From Ahaetulla prasina (taxonomy: Eukaryota > Chordata > Lepidosauria > Squamata > Colubridae): DNA of 64,000 nt. Of the stretch, positions 12,605-24,365 are shown in pieces. The stretch's first letter is position 1. Each line of letters opens with the position of its first letter. The notes beneath the pieces were generated by a model, which saw only the letters and a list, made by a program, of their open reading frames with translations, searched no databases and was not told the DNA's origin. The DNA lies in assembly GCF_028640845.1 (NCBI RefSeq), contig NC_080546.1, positions 56,059,409-56,123,408 of the forward strand, given 5' to 3'. The translations under genes were made by a program, and so were the position numbers.

Positions 12605-12892
12605 AGCTTTTCTTTTTTCTTTCTTTTTTCTTTTTTTTTTTGCATTTATATCCCGCCCTTCTCCGAAGACTCAGGGCGGCTTACACTATATAAAGCAATA
12701 GTCTTCATCCATTTGTATACTATATACAAAGTCAACTTATTGCCCCCCAACAATCTGGGTCCTCATTTTACCTACCTTATAAAGGATGGAAGGCTGAGTC
12801 AACCTTGGGCCTGGTGGGACTTGAACCTGCAATATTGCAAGCAGTTGCTGTTAATAATAGGCTGCATTAGCCTGTTGCGCCACCAGAGGCCC
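12605..12892 (-). mobile_element. tRNA-derived SINE with CR1-like 3' hairpin tail
   Basis: Read from 12892 on the minus strand the element starts GGGCCTCTGGTGGCGCAACA, with A-box-like TGGCGCAACAGGC. The B-box-like GGTTCAAGTCCCACC follows. It ends GCCGCCCTGAGTCTTCGGAG, AAGGGCGGGATATAAATG and a poly-A-like tail (plus-strand poly-T from about 12609). The body matches the split SINE at 1581-2436. The tail hairpin is the same as in the CR1 elements at 31215 and 34292, which points to shared reverse-transcription machinery. Confidence 0.8.
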
Positions 12893-13803
12893 TTCTAAAA
12901 TTCTCAGAATTTCCATCTAATCAAGTGACTATGCTTTTGTTCAATTTTTGACCTAATCTAGAAAGTGCCAAATTAGGAAAACCAATCCTTTATGGATTTG
13001 TATTATTTTGCAGTGATGTGATAAGATACTTTATTCTAGTCATTGCGCTACAGACAATTTTTCAAATGGAAAACACTAACTGCATGATTAGGGAGGGAAT
13101 CTTTAATGCATTACTAGAATACATGTGCATTTTGTAAGCATTTCATGGATCTAATCCAACCGTTTCTCACAAGAGAAATAAAATGGACAATAATTCCCCT
13201 CTCCCATTCCAATCATGGCATCCCTGTTGAGCTGGGCATTCTTTTGGCTCTCTTTTTGACCCACCCATTTTTCCCCACTGATTTTGATAATGGGTGTTTT
13301 TTGCTGCTACAAGCTGGCTTCTATAGCAACACACTCTTAGATTTTAAAAGGAAGTGGCTTGGAATCACCCACAAAGCTCCTTGGATGGTTCTGAATTGCT
13401 ATGGAAGGAAACTCCCATTGACGACTTCTCTCTGGTAAGCTCAGCCAACAGACAAGTATTATCTATCTTGTCTGACCAGCCTCTGTTCTCAAAGAACCCC
13501 TTTGCTTTTAATAGCATGCTTTGTAAAGGTCTTTTATTATATTTTATTACATGTTTATGTTTATTCTGGGTATGTGCTATAAAGTGGACAGTTTCCACTC
13601 CATTGGATTCCAATTGAAGTAACATAGATTTGTGGAGTGGAATCTATTTTTGTCTTGCTTGTTGTTTTCATAAGGAAAGAAAGACAAATGACCTCTTATC
13701 TCTTTACTTGTCTGGAAAGTAATTTATTTACACTGAACTTTCATTAATAAGACTGTGCATATTACCAACTTGAAAGAACTTTATAGTTTTATTGTATTTT
13801 ACT
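12893..13803. other. Unassigned DNA
   Basis: No feature supported. A 97-codon frame at 13145-13438 has no recognisable motif. Confidence 0.55.
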
Positions 13804-13876
13804 GTGTGTGTGTGTGTGTCTGTGTCTGACTGTCTGTTTGTTTGTCTGTCTATCTGTCTGTCTGTCTGTCTGTCTT
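13804..13876. repeat. (TG)n and (TCTG)n microsatellite
   Basis: A (TG)n run from about 13804 passes into (TCTG)n with small interruptions up to 13876. It touches the outer end of the Penelope-like repeat that follows. Confidence 0.9.
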
Positions 13877-13921
13877 GGCATATTTGGGTTTTTTCCCATG
13901 TAAGGTTGAGAGTATCTTGGT

Positions 13922-13955
13922 GACGTTTCAATGAGGTCTCACTCATCATCTTAAG
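13922..13955 (-). ncRNA. Hammerhead-like hairpin, subfamily 1 (diverged copy)
   Basis: On the minus strand: CTTAAGA, then T, stem GATGAG, loop TGAGAC, stem CTCATT, then GAAACGTC, 34 nt in all. Compared with the copy at 60940, two stem base pairs are changed on both sides (C-G to U-A and A-U to G-C) and one pair is G-U, so pairing is kept. The loop and GAAACGTC are identical. Function as a self-cleaving RNA is inference. Confidence 0.5.
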
Positions 13956-14387
13956 GTGGTGCTTTCGGCTTCGTGCTTGTGTGAGCAAAGCGTGATCGGA
14001 GCTGCCATCTCTCTATAAATACCAGTGGGGAGGTGGGGAGTGTTGCTGTGAGAGGGTTGGTTGGCTATGTGGTTGCATCTTGATTGGTAGATAGACTGGG
14101 TGTTTGCAGATTGGTTGGCTGTTTTGTAGATCCTGTGTGGGTGTGGTCCTAGTCTTTTGTTCCTGAGCTTTGGTGTTGTGGCCTCTGGAGTTCTGTGATG
14201 TGATGTCTTGAGCAGATGGCTGTGATGCAGCACCCCGGGTTTTAGTTTGGCTCCGAGTCCGAGGTCTTGTCATGTGTTCCTAGCGTGTGTCAGCTTGCTT
14301 TGTGTGGGGATCAGAGGGGGGCGGAGCAGCCAGTGGTGCTGGCATGGTCTGGCTTCTGGATGGTGGTTGTGTTTCGTCTGTGGGATG

Positions 14388-14466
14388 ATTTGGGTTTGAA
14401 TCTGGGTGAGGATGATTTGGGTTTGTGGGATGATTTGGGTTTGAATTTGGGTGAAGATGATTGGTG
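14388..14466 (+). repeat. Short tandem repeat, 45-bp unit, about 1.8 copies
   Basis: GTGGGATGATTTGGGTTTGA followed by ATCTGGGTGAGGATGAT and then GTGGGATGATTTGGGTTTGA again, with small changes in the second unit (ATTTGGGTGAAGATGAT). Probably internal to the Penelope-like repeat. Confidence 0.6.
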
Positions 14467-14534
14467 GTGGCATTCTGTGTTATCCTGGGTCTGGTGTCAA
14501 TTTTCATGGCTGGGACTCATTTGTTGACTAAGAC

Positions 14535-15455
14535 TAGTTTCCAGATTTATTTATTTTTTATTTATTTATTTATTTTATTTTGTCACAACAATATATGTAA
14601 GCATCATACAGAAAGGTTATATAGTATATAAATATATATATTAATAAATATTAGGCAGTATAAGCATATATATATATAAAGGAAGAAGAAAAGAAAAACA
14701 ATAGGACAGGAACAGTAGGCACGTTTGTGCGCTTATGCACGCCCCTTATGGGGTGAGGTCAATAGTAGAAAGTTTTAGGATAAAGTTTTAGGATTATGGG
14801 AAGAGACCACAGAGTCAGGTAAAGTATTCCAAACACTGATGATTCTATTACAGAAGTCATATTTTCTGCAATCTAGATTAAAGCGGTTGACATTAAGTTT
14901 AAATCTATTGGTTGCTCTTGTATTATTGCAATTAAAGCTGAAGTAGTCTTTAACAGGAAGGACATTACAATAGATGATTCTATGAGTTAAACTTAGGTCT
15001 TGTCGAAGGTGACGGAGTTCCAAGTTTTCTAAGCCTAGGATTTCAAGTCTAGTGGGATAAGGTATTTTGTTGTTTACAGAGGAGTGAAGAACTCTTCTAG
15101 TAAAATATTTCTGGACTCTTTCTATTGTATTTATGTCAGAGATGTGGTATGGGTTCCAGACGGATGAGCTGTATTCAAGAATAGGTGTGGCAAATGTTTT
15201 GTATGCTCTAGTTTTCTTCTTTTTAGAAAAGAAGCTGCGTAAAATTAGGTTTACAACTCTTAGGGCTTTTTTTGCTATGTAGTTGCAGTGAGCTTTGGCA
15301 CTAAGATCATTAGATATGAGAACTCCAAGATCTTTGACAGGGTGGGGGTCATCAGTTAGGTAATGTCCATCAAGTTTGTACTTGATATTAGGGTTCTTTT
15401 TTCCAATATGTAAGACTGAGCATTTGCTGGTTGAGATTTGGAGTTGCCAAGTTTC
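14535..15455 (-). mobile_element. CR1-group LINE (family B), ORF2 C-terminal part and 3' end
   Basis: Minus-strand frames read HPVKDLGVLISNDLSAKAHC, then SVWNPYHISDINTIERVQKY, RRVLHSSVNNKIPYPTRLEI, RIIYCNVLPVKDYFSFNCNN and ISVWNTLPDSVVSS, with some frame breaks. This is the C-terminal region after the RT domain in a CR1-clade ORF2. The 3' end, GTGACAAAATAAAATAAA, lies near 14545 on the minus strand. Copies of the same family are at 42421-43265 and 51085-51610. Confidence 0.8.
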
Positions 15456-15459
15456 ATAT

Positions 15460-15800
15460 CATATATTTAATTTTACATATATCATATATTTAATTTTACA
15501 TATCCTAACAGCAGCCAGGATTGTATATGCACAATACTGGAAAAATCCAGAAATGCCTACAGATGACATTATAATAAAAAAAAAAATCTGGAATGTGCAG
15601 AAATGGATAGGTTAACCCTAAAAATCAAAGAAAAAGAAGACTTGGAATATTTTATAACATGGGAACTATTCTACAAATGGTTAAGTGACAGATATTGAGG
15701 TTAGAGAAGTGGATTTATGTGAAATATGGACTACACAAGAAAGAAAAACTGATGAGTAAATATTTTGATGGTTATATAACTGATATTATAATGGAAGATA
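15460..15800 (+). pseudogene. L1 ORF2 C-terminal fragment
   Basis: The frame at 15490-15612 reads HILTAARIVYAQYWKNPEMP, a typical stretch near the end of L1 ORF2. It matches the same place in the L1 at 46495-48647 (ITAIRLLIAQYWKKEELP). After a stop, TWELFYKWLSDRY can be read in another frame. It is decayed. A short direct repeat TATCATATATTTAATTTTAC lies at its left end. Confidence 0.65.
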
Positions 15801-18800
15801 ATATACTTTTTAATAATGATTGATATTATTGCATATATATGTCTATATGATAATAATGATGATGATGTTTATATGTTAACACTTTGGACATCTAGAAAAC
15901 ACACTGTTCAATGTAGAAATGGAATAAGTGATATAAAACAACAAAAAATATTTAACATAAAAAAATTCTTGGGTAGGAGGTATAAATATTCAGAGAATTC
16001 CAATTGCAATATTAAGGAAACACAAAGAATATTTCTTCCTGAAGATCACCTAAACCAAAATACCATTCCCTTTCATTTGGGATAAACTAGAAGGAGTTAT
16101 TTTTACCTTTAAAAGTCAACATTTTAGACTTAACTCAATACCCAAAGGATAACACTTTCTGGAACGATATGGATCGGAATGGCACCATTTCTCAAAAGAT
16201 AAAGATCAATCAGTATCAAATCTGGCAGAAATGGCAAAAATTTCTGCTTACTTGAAAGACTATACACAAGAAAAATATATTTTAGAATGCAAAATATGGA
16301 TTGATTATATTCAAAATAAGTATCAGATAAAAAAATATCGAATAGCATATGAGTAAATTTAGGAAATATTTTGTATTAGATATATTTCTGAAGGAGAGGG
16401 GAATTGAGAGTGTGATTATGTGTGGAGTGACTAGAGATTATAATTTAGGATTTATTTTGGATTATGATTGTTAGTTTTGATACCCTGCATTTTGTTCTGG
16501 AAGTCGGGGTGGGGGGTAAGGGGAGGGGAATTGGGGGGGTTGAGGGTAGAGGATGGAGTGATGGTTAATGTACAGGGATTATTGAAGATGTATAAATATA
16601 ATTAATGTAGGGTCGGGTCTTCCCAGTTACCATTTTAGACTGGTGGGGAGGGAGAAAAGAGGAGAGAGTAGGAGGTAGGAAAGAGGAGAAGAGGGTAGAA
16701 GAGGGAGAAGAGGAAGAAAGAGGGGTAGAAGAGGGAGAAGGAAGGTATAGGGTGGAGGGAGGAGAGGATGTAGATAAGAGAAGGAGAGGAAGGTCTGGAA
16801 AGTAGAAGAAGGTAGAAGAGGGAAGAGAGTTAAAAGGGGGGGGTGACTGGGCAAGCCCGACTAATTGTATATAACTGTACATTGGATGAGCTGTTGGATA
16901 TGATTGTAAAAATAAAACTTTTTTATATATAAAAAAAAGATAAAGATCAATCATCACAAGAATTTGATTTTAAAGAAAAAGATAAAAATGTCTGACGCTG
17001 ACCAAGGACAAACTATGGAGATGGGAGACATAGTTGGTGTTCCTGTAACTTCTTCTTGTAATTCATGGATTGTAAGATTTTAATATGAAATGTTATGACA
17101 AGATTCCAAGTAATACATCCCATTCAATAAGAACTCTGAGGATGGCAACTCCAAAGGTCAACACATTAATGGGGCAAATTCCCCACAAAAAAAGAAAAAC
17201 CTATTTCATTATTTGAAAAAAATAAATCAAAACATAATATGTTAGCAAGAAACTCATATTAAAGAGACTGACCAAAAGTACTTAGTAAACAAAATTTCGG
17301 ATTTGGAATATAGCTCTACCAATTATAAGAAGAAAATTAATGGGGTAGATTTGTACATAACCCCCTACCAATTACAACCACATATATTATTTGCTGATGA
17401 CCAAGATAGATATGTAATTGTGCATATTGAACTACAAGGAATATAATTTATTGTAGTGGACTAATATACCCCACACCAAGAAAAAGCTAAGTTTTTTAAT
17501 ACTTGTCTGAAAAGTTACTCTTCTATTCTTTTCAGTACTGGTGTATATTTGAGATTGGAATAGGGAAGTAGCCCCACAGTTGGATGGATCTGCTGATAAA
17601 GTAATTAAAGAAACACAACCGCCAAAGTTTTTTGAATTGATTGATATTTTAATTTTGATTGATATATGGAGGTGTAAAAATGAACTGGCAAAAGACTACC
17701 TTTTTGGAAAGACATAATTTTTTTTTAGAATTTATATGATATGAATCACCAAAAAAATTGCTCCACAAAACAAAGTTAATATTCTTCCTTGTTTTTTTCC
17801 TGATCATAACCCAATGATCTTACATCTTAAATTTCCAACCCAGTCTTCTAAAAGGAGATTAAATGAGTCTGTTTTGCAGAAACCGTAGTTTGTAGAAAAA
17901 TATAAGTACTCCAAGATTATTTTAATAATAATCTGGGCAGGGAACTAATTTGACAACAGTTTGGGAAGTTCATAAAGCTGTGATACAAGGATGTTTTATA
18001 TAATACAATACATTAATTAAGAAGAAAATGGATAGAAAAAGCCAAAAAGTGTTAGGTGAAATTAAGCTGAAGGAGAGAGAATCTCAAAAATCACTAGAAG
18101 ATCTTAATATACTTAGCCAATTAAAACTATTGCAACAACAAATTTCCTTGTTGACTGTTTCAGATATTGAAAAGAAACTGAAATATACAAAACAACGTTT
18201 TTTGAACATGCAAATAAACCAAGGAGATGGTTGGTGTATAAATTAAGAAAACAGACAGAAAAGAAGATGATAATTAAACTTCAGGAAGGAAATAAGGCTT
18301 ACATGGATAACAAGTATATTAAAGACTCTTCTGAAACTTTTGTACCAATTAATATAAGAAACATGAAGTTTCATTAAACTGTATTGATGATTACATATCA
18401 ACTCAAAATCTTCGTAAACTATCGAAAAGTTACAAGCAAATTTTGAACAGTCTAATAACTACCTTTGAAATAACAGAAGCAATTAATTGTGCTAAGATAG
18501 ATAAAGCTCTGAGACCTGATAGTTTATTGAGTGGATTCTATAAAACATTTGAAGATCAATACTTCATTATAAGATATCATAAATTCTATTTTTACAAGGC
18601 ACTTCTATGCCTGATTCATGGCAAGGTGCCTACATTTCTTTGATACATAAGAAGGGACAGGATTTAACTTCTGTGAAAAATTACAGACTAATTTCTCTTC
18701 TTAACAATAACTATAAATTGATGACATCCATTTTAGCTAAAAGACTTTAAAAATTTTTATGAGATTATATACATGAAGACTAGTGTGGTTTTCTACCCAG

Positions 18801-20025
18801 AAGACAATGCAAAGATAATGTGAATCCGGAATATAATTGAAACACTTACAATAATGTAGTGACAAAAATCTTGCACTAATCTTCTTAGATGCAGAAAAAG
18901 CTTTTGATAATTTGAATTTGTACTTTATGTTCAAAGTACTTGACAAGATGGACTTTGGACTGGGCTTTTTACATGGATTGAAGTCCATTTATACATTCCA
19001 GAAAACATGGATTACCATGAATGAAGTTTTGACAAAACCATGTGAAATCCAGAAAAAAATAAGACGGGTGTCCTTTATCCCCTTTATTAGTGCTGGAACT
19101 ACTAAATAGGAATTTTAGGGAAAATGGCAGAGTAAAAGGATTACAAATTAAAGCACCTAAGTATAACCTTGTGCTTTTGCTAATGATCTGGTTTTCATTT
19201 TGCAAGACCCATTAGGGAACATTGAATATATTTTGAATATATTCAACATTTTTGGAGAAATGGCTGGTTAAAGATAAATAAATTAAAGATGACAATATTG
19301 ACTAAGAATATGAATGCAGAAGAGCAGAGAAAATTGAAATTTAAAATTGGATTTAAAGTTGTGAAAAAGGTAAAGTATTTGGGCGTGATTCTGACTAATA
19401 AAAATTTCAAGTTATATAAAAATAATTATGTTAAAATATGGAAGGAGATAAAGTTGGACTTACATAGATGGGAAAAACTAGATTTGTAATTAATAGGAAA
19501 AATTTCAGATATTAAGATGCACGTACTGCCAAGGATGTTATTTCTTTTCCAGACTAATGATTAAAGATTCTTCTTTTAAAAAATATATCTAAATTGACTG
19601 AATTATCAGAGATGACAAAATAAACTACTTTGATTAGAGACAATAGACAAGTTTATAAGAGATTTAAAGCTGTTTGTGAATTTTCTATGTGTTAAATACA
19701 ATGACAGATGGTTAACAGTTGTTGATTGAATTATGTATGTATGTATACTAAATTATTTTATATATATAAATAATGTGAGTGTGTGTGAACAGATGTTGGG
19801 TCCATTCTATTGTTAGATAAATATATTTCTATATCAGGCATATTTGTTTATATATTATAGTATTTTTGGATTTTTTAAAAAAAATATTAGATGTCTTTAA
19901 TATCTGGGTGTTTTTTGTACACATATTTTTTGTTGCTGATGTTCATGTTGGATTTTTGTCAGCCTGGTTTTTAAATTTTTCTTTTTCTGTGTTTTGTATT
20001 TTATCCTTAGTGACAAAAAAAAATA
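15801..20025 (+). mobile_element. Old, heavily mutated L1 LINE
   Basis: Fragments in order on the plus strand are a possible ORF1 end (15960-17000), an ORF2 endonuclease start with ETHIKETDQKYLVN (about 17250), RPDSLLSGFYKTFEDQYF (about 18510), NYRLISLLNNNYKLM (about 18680), LLDAEKAFDNLNLYF (about 18885) and FANDLVFILQDPLGN (about 19180). Then come VVKKVKYLGVILTNKNFKLY (about 19360) and a 3' end with a short A-run near 20015. The catalytic FADD-type box reads FAND, so the first aspartate is lost. Many stops and shifts show a dead copy. A young L1 piece is inserted at 16213-16934. Confidence 0.7.
16213..16934 (+). mobile_element. Young L1 3' end with 19-bp target-site duplications
   Basis: A 722-bp, 5'-truncated L1 piece. 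It codes for the last residues of ORF2 (SNLAEMAKISAYLKDYTQEK, stop at about 16353), then a purine-rich 3' UTR and a poly-A-like tail. The 19-mer AAAAGATAAAGATCAATCA is present at 16194-16212 and again at 16935-16953. It is very similar (well above 90% by eye) to the 3' end of the L1 at 46495-48647, so both come from a recently active family. Confidence 0.9.
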
Positions 20026-21460
20026 AACATGTTTGAAGGAAAAATCTTATTTTTATATTTCAGTACATCAGTTTTAACTCTGTGAGGCACCTAACAACTT
20101 ATTTTGTTTTGGTTGATCTAAACACAAGACCTAATAATTATGTAGGCATGAAAAAATTACAAAATACAAATGCCAGGACAATATATATTGCAGTGACCCA
20201 AAGGGTCTAAAAATGGACATGGTCTTAGGAAAGCCACCAGTGGATGCAAAGATTGTCAGAGAATCCCTTGGAATAATAGAATTTGTAGGTAGAAATCTCC
20301 AGCATGAACTAAGATATATAACTCTCGCTAGGAATCTATATACTTCTGTATATTTTAGGAGATTTAATTGCATTTTAAAATAATTTATTCCAGCCTGCAA
20401 AACTTAGCTTTCCCCAAATGATTTTGATCTAGTCTTTAAATTATATTTGCAGAATGCCTTTTTCTCCCCCTTTTTCTAAACTTCAAAAGCATTTTGTCTA
20501 CCAAACACATTCTTGCATTTAGCTAACTGTGACTTCTTTTTTTAGCTCATTATGCAAAACAGCTGAGTTGTCACTTCTTGCTTTCTACAGCTGAAGTTAA
20601 TTTGTCATGTTAGTTAGCAGGGGAGATATACATCAAGCCATATATGGTTTGTTGTTTGGTCTTTAAATTGAATACATTAGATTATCCCAACGGTGGTCTA
20701 TTTTTGGATTATTCTTAATCTTATAATGAACCTTTTTCATATATCTACAAAAGCGCTGGTCAGATGAAACAATTTTTAAAGATGGTACTAATTGAGTGGA
20801 CAGACTTGCAAGATGCTTTCATTGGAATGGGAATAGCATTATATGGATGTCGTGGAACTCATATGTGGCATTCATATATATGAATTACCTCACTAAAGAT
20901 TTATTTTTTAACTCCCATTTGTTAAAAAGGAGACTCAAAATTCTTATTAACATTTTATGCATTACAGTTGGGGGATAGTTTTTATTCATTACAACTGCAG
21001 TCCATGTTTCCTCCTGGGAATTTAGATTCCCATTTCAGTATGACAGCTTCTCTACTAGGTAATTAAATAGAAAACAGTGAATTTCTCTGGAAGGCCAGGC
21101 ATGGAAAAACTTTCTTCCACTAAAATCCCACTCTTTCAAAAGTTGCATTGGCATTAATAGCTTGGTGAAAAGCTAGGGATGGGTTGGATAAAAGACAAAA
21201 GTGAACAAGAACAGCTACTCTCATATTGTCTTCTTCCTCCTTATTAAGTAGATTGTTTAAAAAAACATTTCCCATCTGAGCCAGTGAGTTCTGGGAGAAA
21301 TTAGAACAATGTGGAGCAAGGACCACTGCTTTCACTGACCAAACTATGGATTTACCCTGTTCTTTGTCATTCTTCTTTACACTCTAAAAAGTACATCATG
21401 GTCACTTTTGAATTGGAGCACCAGAACTAGACAAAATATTTCAGGCTTCACCTGGAATGT
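20026..21460. other. Unassigned DNA; possible conserved non-coding segment
   Basis: No gene or repeat recognised. The part about 20500-20640 has mixed, non-repetitive sequence with an octamer-like ATGCAAAA, two CAGCTG E-boxes and a TTAATTTG core, which would fit a regulatory element. This is only a hint. Confidence 0.4.
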
Positions 21461-21830
21461 TATTGCCCAGTCCTGGTTGTCACAATAAAAAAAGAATTTG
21501 TGATACTGGAAATAGTACAGAGAAAAGTGAACAAGATAATAAAAATAGCTAAATCATATAAAAAGAATTAAAGGAACTTGGTACCTGAAAGGAAACCTGA
21601 AAAAAAAAAGACTAAACAGAGACATGACAGCAGCCTTCCAAAAACTGAAGGCCTGTCAGTGGGAAGAGATGTGGCTTTATCTCTGAACTGTATGTGAGTA
21701 GGAAAAGAACCAATCCATTCTGGAATTAAGAAAGAAATCCCTGACTGTGAGAATTGTAAAACAGAGAAACAGTAATTTCAGCCCTGAATGTAAGACAGAA
21801 GTATAGAAAATTTAGAGTAACCATTTGATT
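21461..21830 (+). mobile_element. Possible decayed CR1 fragment
   Basis: Broken frames read like a CR1 ORF2 end: RDMTAAFQKLKACQWEEMWL followed later by LELRKKSLTVRIVKQRNSN. The order fits the CR1 C-terminal region (compare the minus-strand copy at 63270-64000). There are many stops and the identification is weak. Confidence 0.35.
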
Positions 21831-24360
21831 AATGTCACTTCAGATATATCAGTGATTACATTTTCAGGTCTTTTATTTATCTAATGCTCTTGCTTGTTTT
21901 ATATAGAGAGGTAGGAGTTAGTTTAAATAAATAAGGTAGCTTTAAGAGGGCTTTTTTCTCTAGTGCAAGAATGAAAATCCTGCTGGGAATGGCCTTGGAT
22001 TTGATCACAGAAGAAAAATAAGACATTAACATAGCCAAACCACATTAAGTGCCTTTAAATCTAATTTCATTCAAAAGCAGAATAATACACACACACACAG
22101 ACCTCCAAAAGTATAAAAATTGAAATATAACATTATTTAAATAATTGGCAAGAAATTAGAATGGGCAGGACTTTGTTATAAGGAAGCCTTCATTTGGACT
22201 TTCCCTCTGCTGCAATTTGCTTAAGAACTAACTCTTATAACCCTACTTTACCAATAGAAACTATTGCAGAGAGAAGAAGTGCATAAATATCTGGACTGCA
22301 GCTATGGAGAAGAAAATGGGTTAATCTTAGCAATGGCTTGATGCCTGGTGCAGTCTCAATATCCTTAATTAAAAGAAAGAATACTGTATTGTGCTCCACA
22401 CAACAGTTCTCTGGCAGTTCAAAAGCTATTCTGAACCTCTTTGATCTCGTGGCATTGGAACTGTTCTAGGGCTGAACTGATTTATTTCCAATTTGACTAC
22501 AATGTATTTGAAATTCCAACACGGATACATTTTCTTTTCCTACACTTTAAAATATCAAGCTTGTGTAGTTTCTTCATTGGAGAAAATTCTTGCTTTAGCT
22601 CATCTCCTGATTCTCCAAATCTCAGCAATTACTATATTGTTCTCTCCCTGTCTCTCCCTCCCTCTCACTCTCTCCCCAACCCCACACTCCAAACTTCAAT
22701 ATAGAATGTGTCTCTGGCAAACATATATTTTAATCCATTTGCTCAGAGAAAAACAAACCAGGATTCTGTCTTTTAGCTAACTAGTCTCTTGCTAAAAAGA
22801 AGGAAGAAAGAACAGGTGTCCTCTCACTTTCATCTCTGCTCTGGACTATTATTAACTGGTGAAAAGTTACCTAGATCTTCAAACAGTAAAAGCAGCTCAG
22901 ATTTTTCCACCTCCCCTGCTTCAGAAACAAGCATTGTGGTTTGAATTCTTGGTGGGTGGGAGGGATCCTGCTTGGAAAAATGATGTCACAGTACCCTTTT
23001 GGTTTTGATGACTTTTAAATAAAAGCAGAGAGAATAACAACTTGTAATGGGATAAGCTTCTCCCATTGTTCAGGTTTTTTTTTTTTTGTTTAACTAGACA
23101 ATGGTACATGCATAGCAATCAGCAATGTGGATGGACTCAGTTATAATGGTGAAGGGGACCTGAAAGAGCAGATTAAGAATAGATTGTCATGGAGGAAATC
23201 TATCTATGTGGACATTTAAGAGATGACACCATCTTGGTGGCACATAATCAAATATTGAAAATGTGGAGTGATGTAGCAACAATATATCTACTTTCTGTGC
23301 GGAGTGGGCAGAGATTTTTATTATTACAGGAGCTACAGAGAATCAAAAGGCTGGTTTTTGTACCGTTGGAAAGAACACTGTTTGTCTCATTATACTCTCT
23401 GCATGGTTTTAGTATTTCAAGATCAGCAGAAGTGGCAATAGCATGACTTGGTTTCAAACTGCTGTTCATGAATCAGGGATTGAAACAATAGTGCTTTACA
23501 GTGCTCAGGGGTGTTTTTGCTCCAAGTCAGGTGCATAGCATAGTAGCTTTAACAGCAAACTGAAAGTGTGCACTTCACTATGATAGCTCTTGTTTTTAAC
23601 TCTATGTATATCTGAAAATAAAAATATAATCTGATCTGATAAATTCTGTTTCAAAGTATAATATATATTTTCTTTTGAAATCATGTTTTCCCATTGGAAG
23701 TGACATTTGACACCTTGTAAAAGACCTGCCATGTGGGTTTCTAGAGCCTAAATGTAGTCTTCTGCACACCAAGGCACTCTGCTAAATTCAAGGCTGTTTT
23801 AGCTGCTGCCCAGTCAGGATCTGAATTACCTGACTCATTGCCATCCATATAAATGGGGAGTTTTCTGAATTCAAGTCAGAAACCTTTGTTTTCTCTCCTT
23901 CCCAGGTTCAGCTTCAAATAGCACCATGGCCATGAAATTCAGCTAGGAAGTATGTTTTCTTAAAAATTGTGCTGATCCAAGCCTAACAGTGCAGTGAAGA
24001 TCTCTTTTCTGGGACCATCTTTTCTGGGACCTTTCATTTCCCTTTGGATCTCTGTAGCCTGCACCTGCATCTGTTCAGAAAATGGCTTTCCTCAAAGCAG
24101 GTACTCTTGTGATTTAACTCAGTAGGCAACATCTGTGTTATTAAGATTTGTGTCATTCAAACATTAAACAAAGTAAGTTACTGCTAGAATTGGAAAAAAA
24201 GGAAAGATGAGAATATCACTTCTGAAGCCCAGACATCAAGTTAGGGTTCTTAACATGCTGCAAAATTATAATTTCCATCATCCTTGGTCACATTTACCAG
24301 GAAACGTGTAGTGGAAATAATTCCACTACTTTCTGAAGGTCACAGATTGAAAAAGCCTTC
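21831..24360. other. Unassigned DNA
   Basis: No gene, SINE or LINE end recognised. It holds a short (CA)n at 22087-22100 and a CT-rich patch at 22645-22680. Open frames at 23189-23446 and 22441-22780 have no family resemblance. Confidence 0.55.
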
Positions 24361-24365
24361 TGTGT

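Larger units (their letters stand above)
13880..14527 (-). mobile_element. Penelope-like repeat with hammerhead-like hairpin
   Basis: On the minus strand there is a CCAAT-rich stretch (CAGCCAACCAATC, CTACCAATCAAG and similar near 14060-14130). It is followed by TATTTATAG, then CAGCTCCGATCACGC and AAGCACGAAGC, then the 34-nt hairpin at 13955-13922, and an outer end matching the 60.2-61.0 kb elements (ATTTGGGTTTTTTCCCATG against ATTCAGGTTTTCTCCCGCG). The inner portion up to about 14527 is tentative. No protein-coding part is recognisable. It is older than the copies at 60 kb. Confidence 0.6.

Noticed and set aside
13145..13438. 97-codon plus-strand frame ending near a GTAAGC
   Set aside because: No family resemblance. 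An overlapping frame on the other strand is of similar length, and the donor-like word lies at the stop.
14267..14527. Trp/Gly-rich frame (GLNLGEDDLGLWDDLGLNLG) as a protein
   Set aside because: It is the translation of a 45-bp tandem repeat in non-coding repeat DNA.
24001..24030. Short direct repeat of TTTTCTGGGACC
   Set aside because: Two short copies only, with no larger structure.
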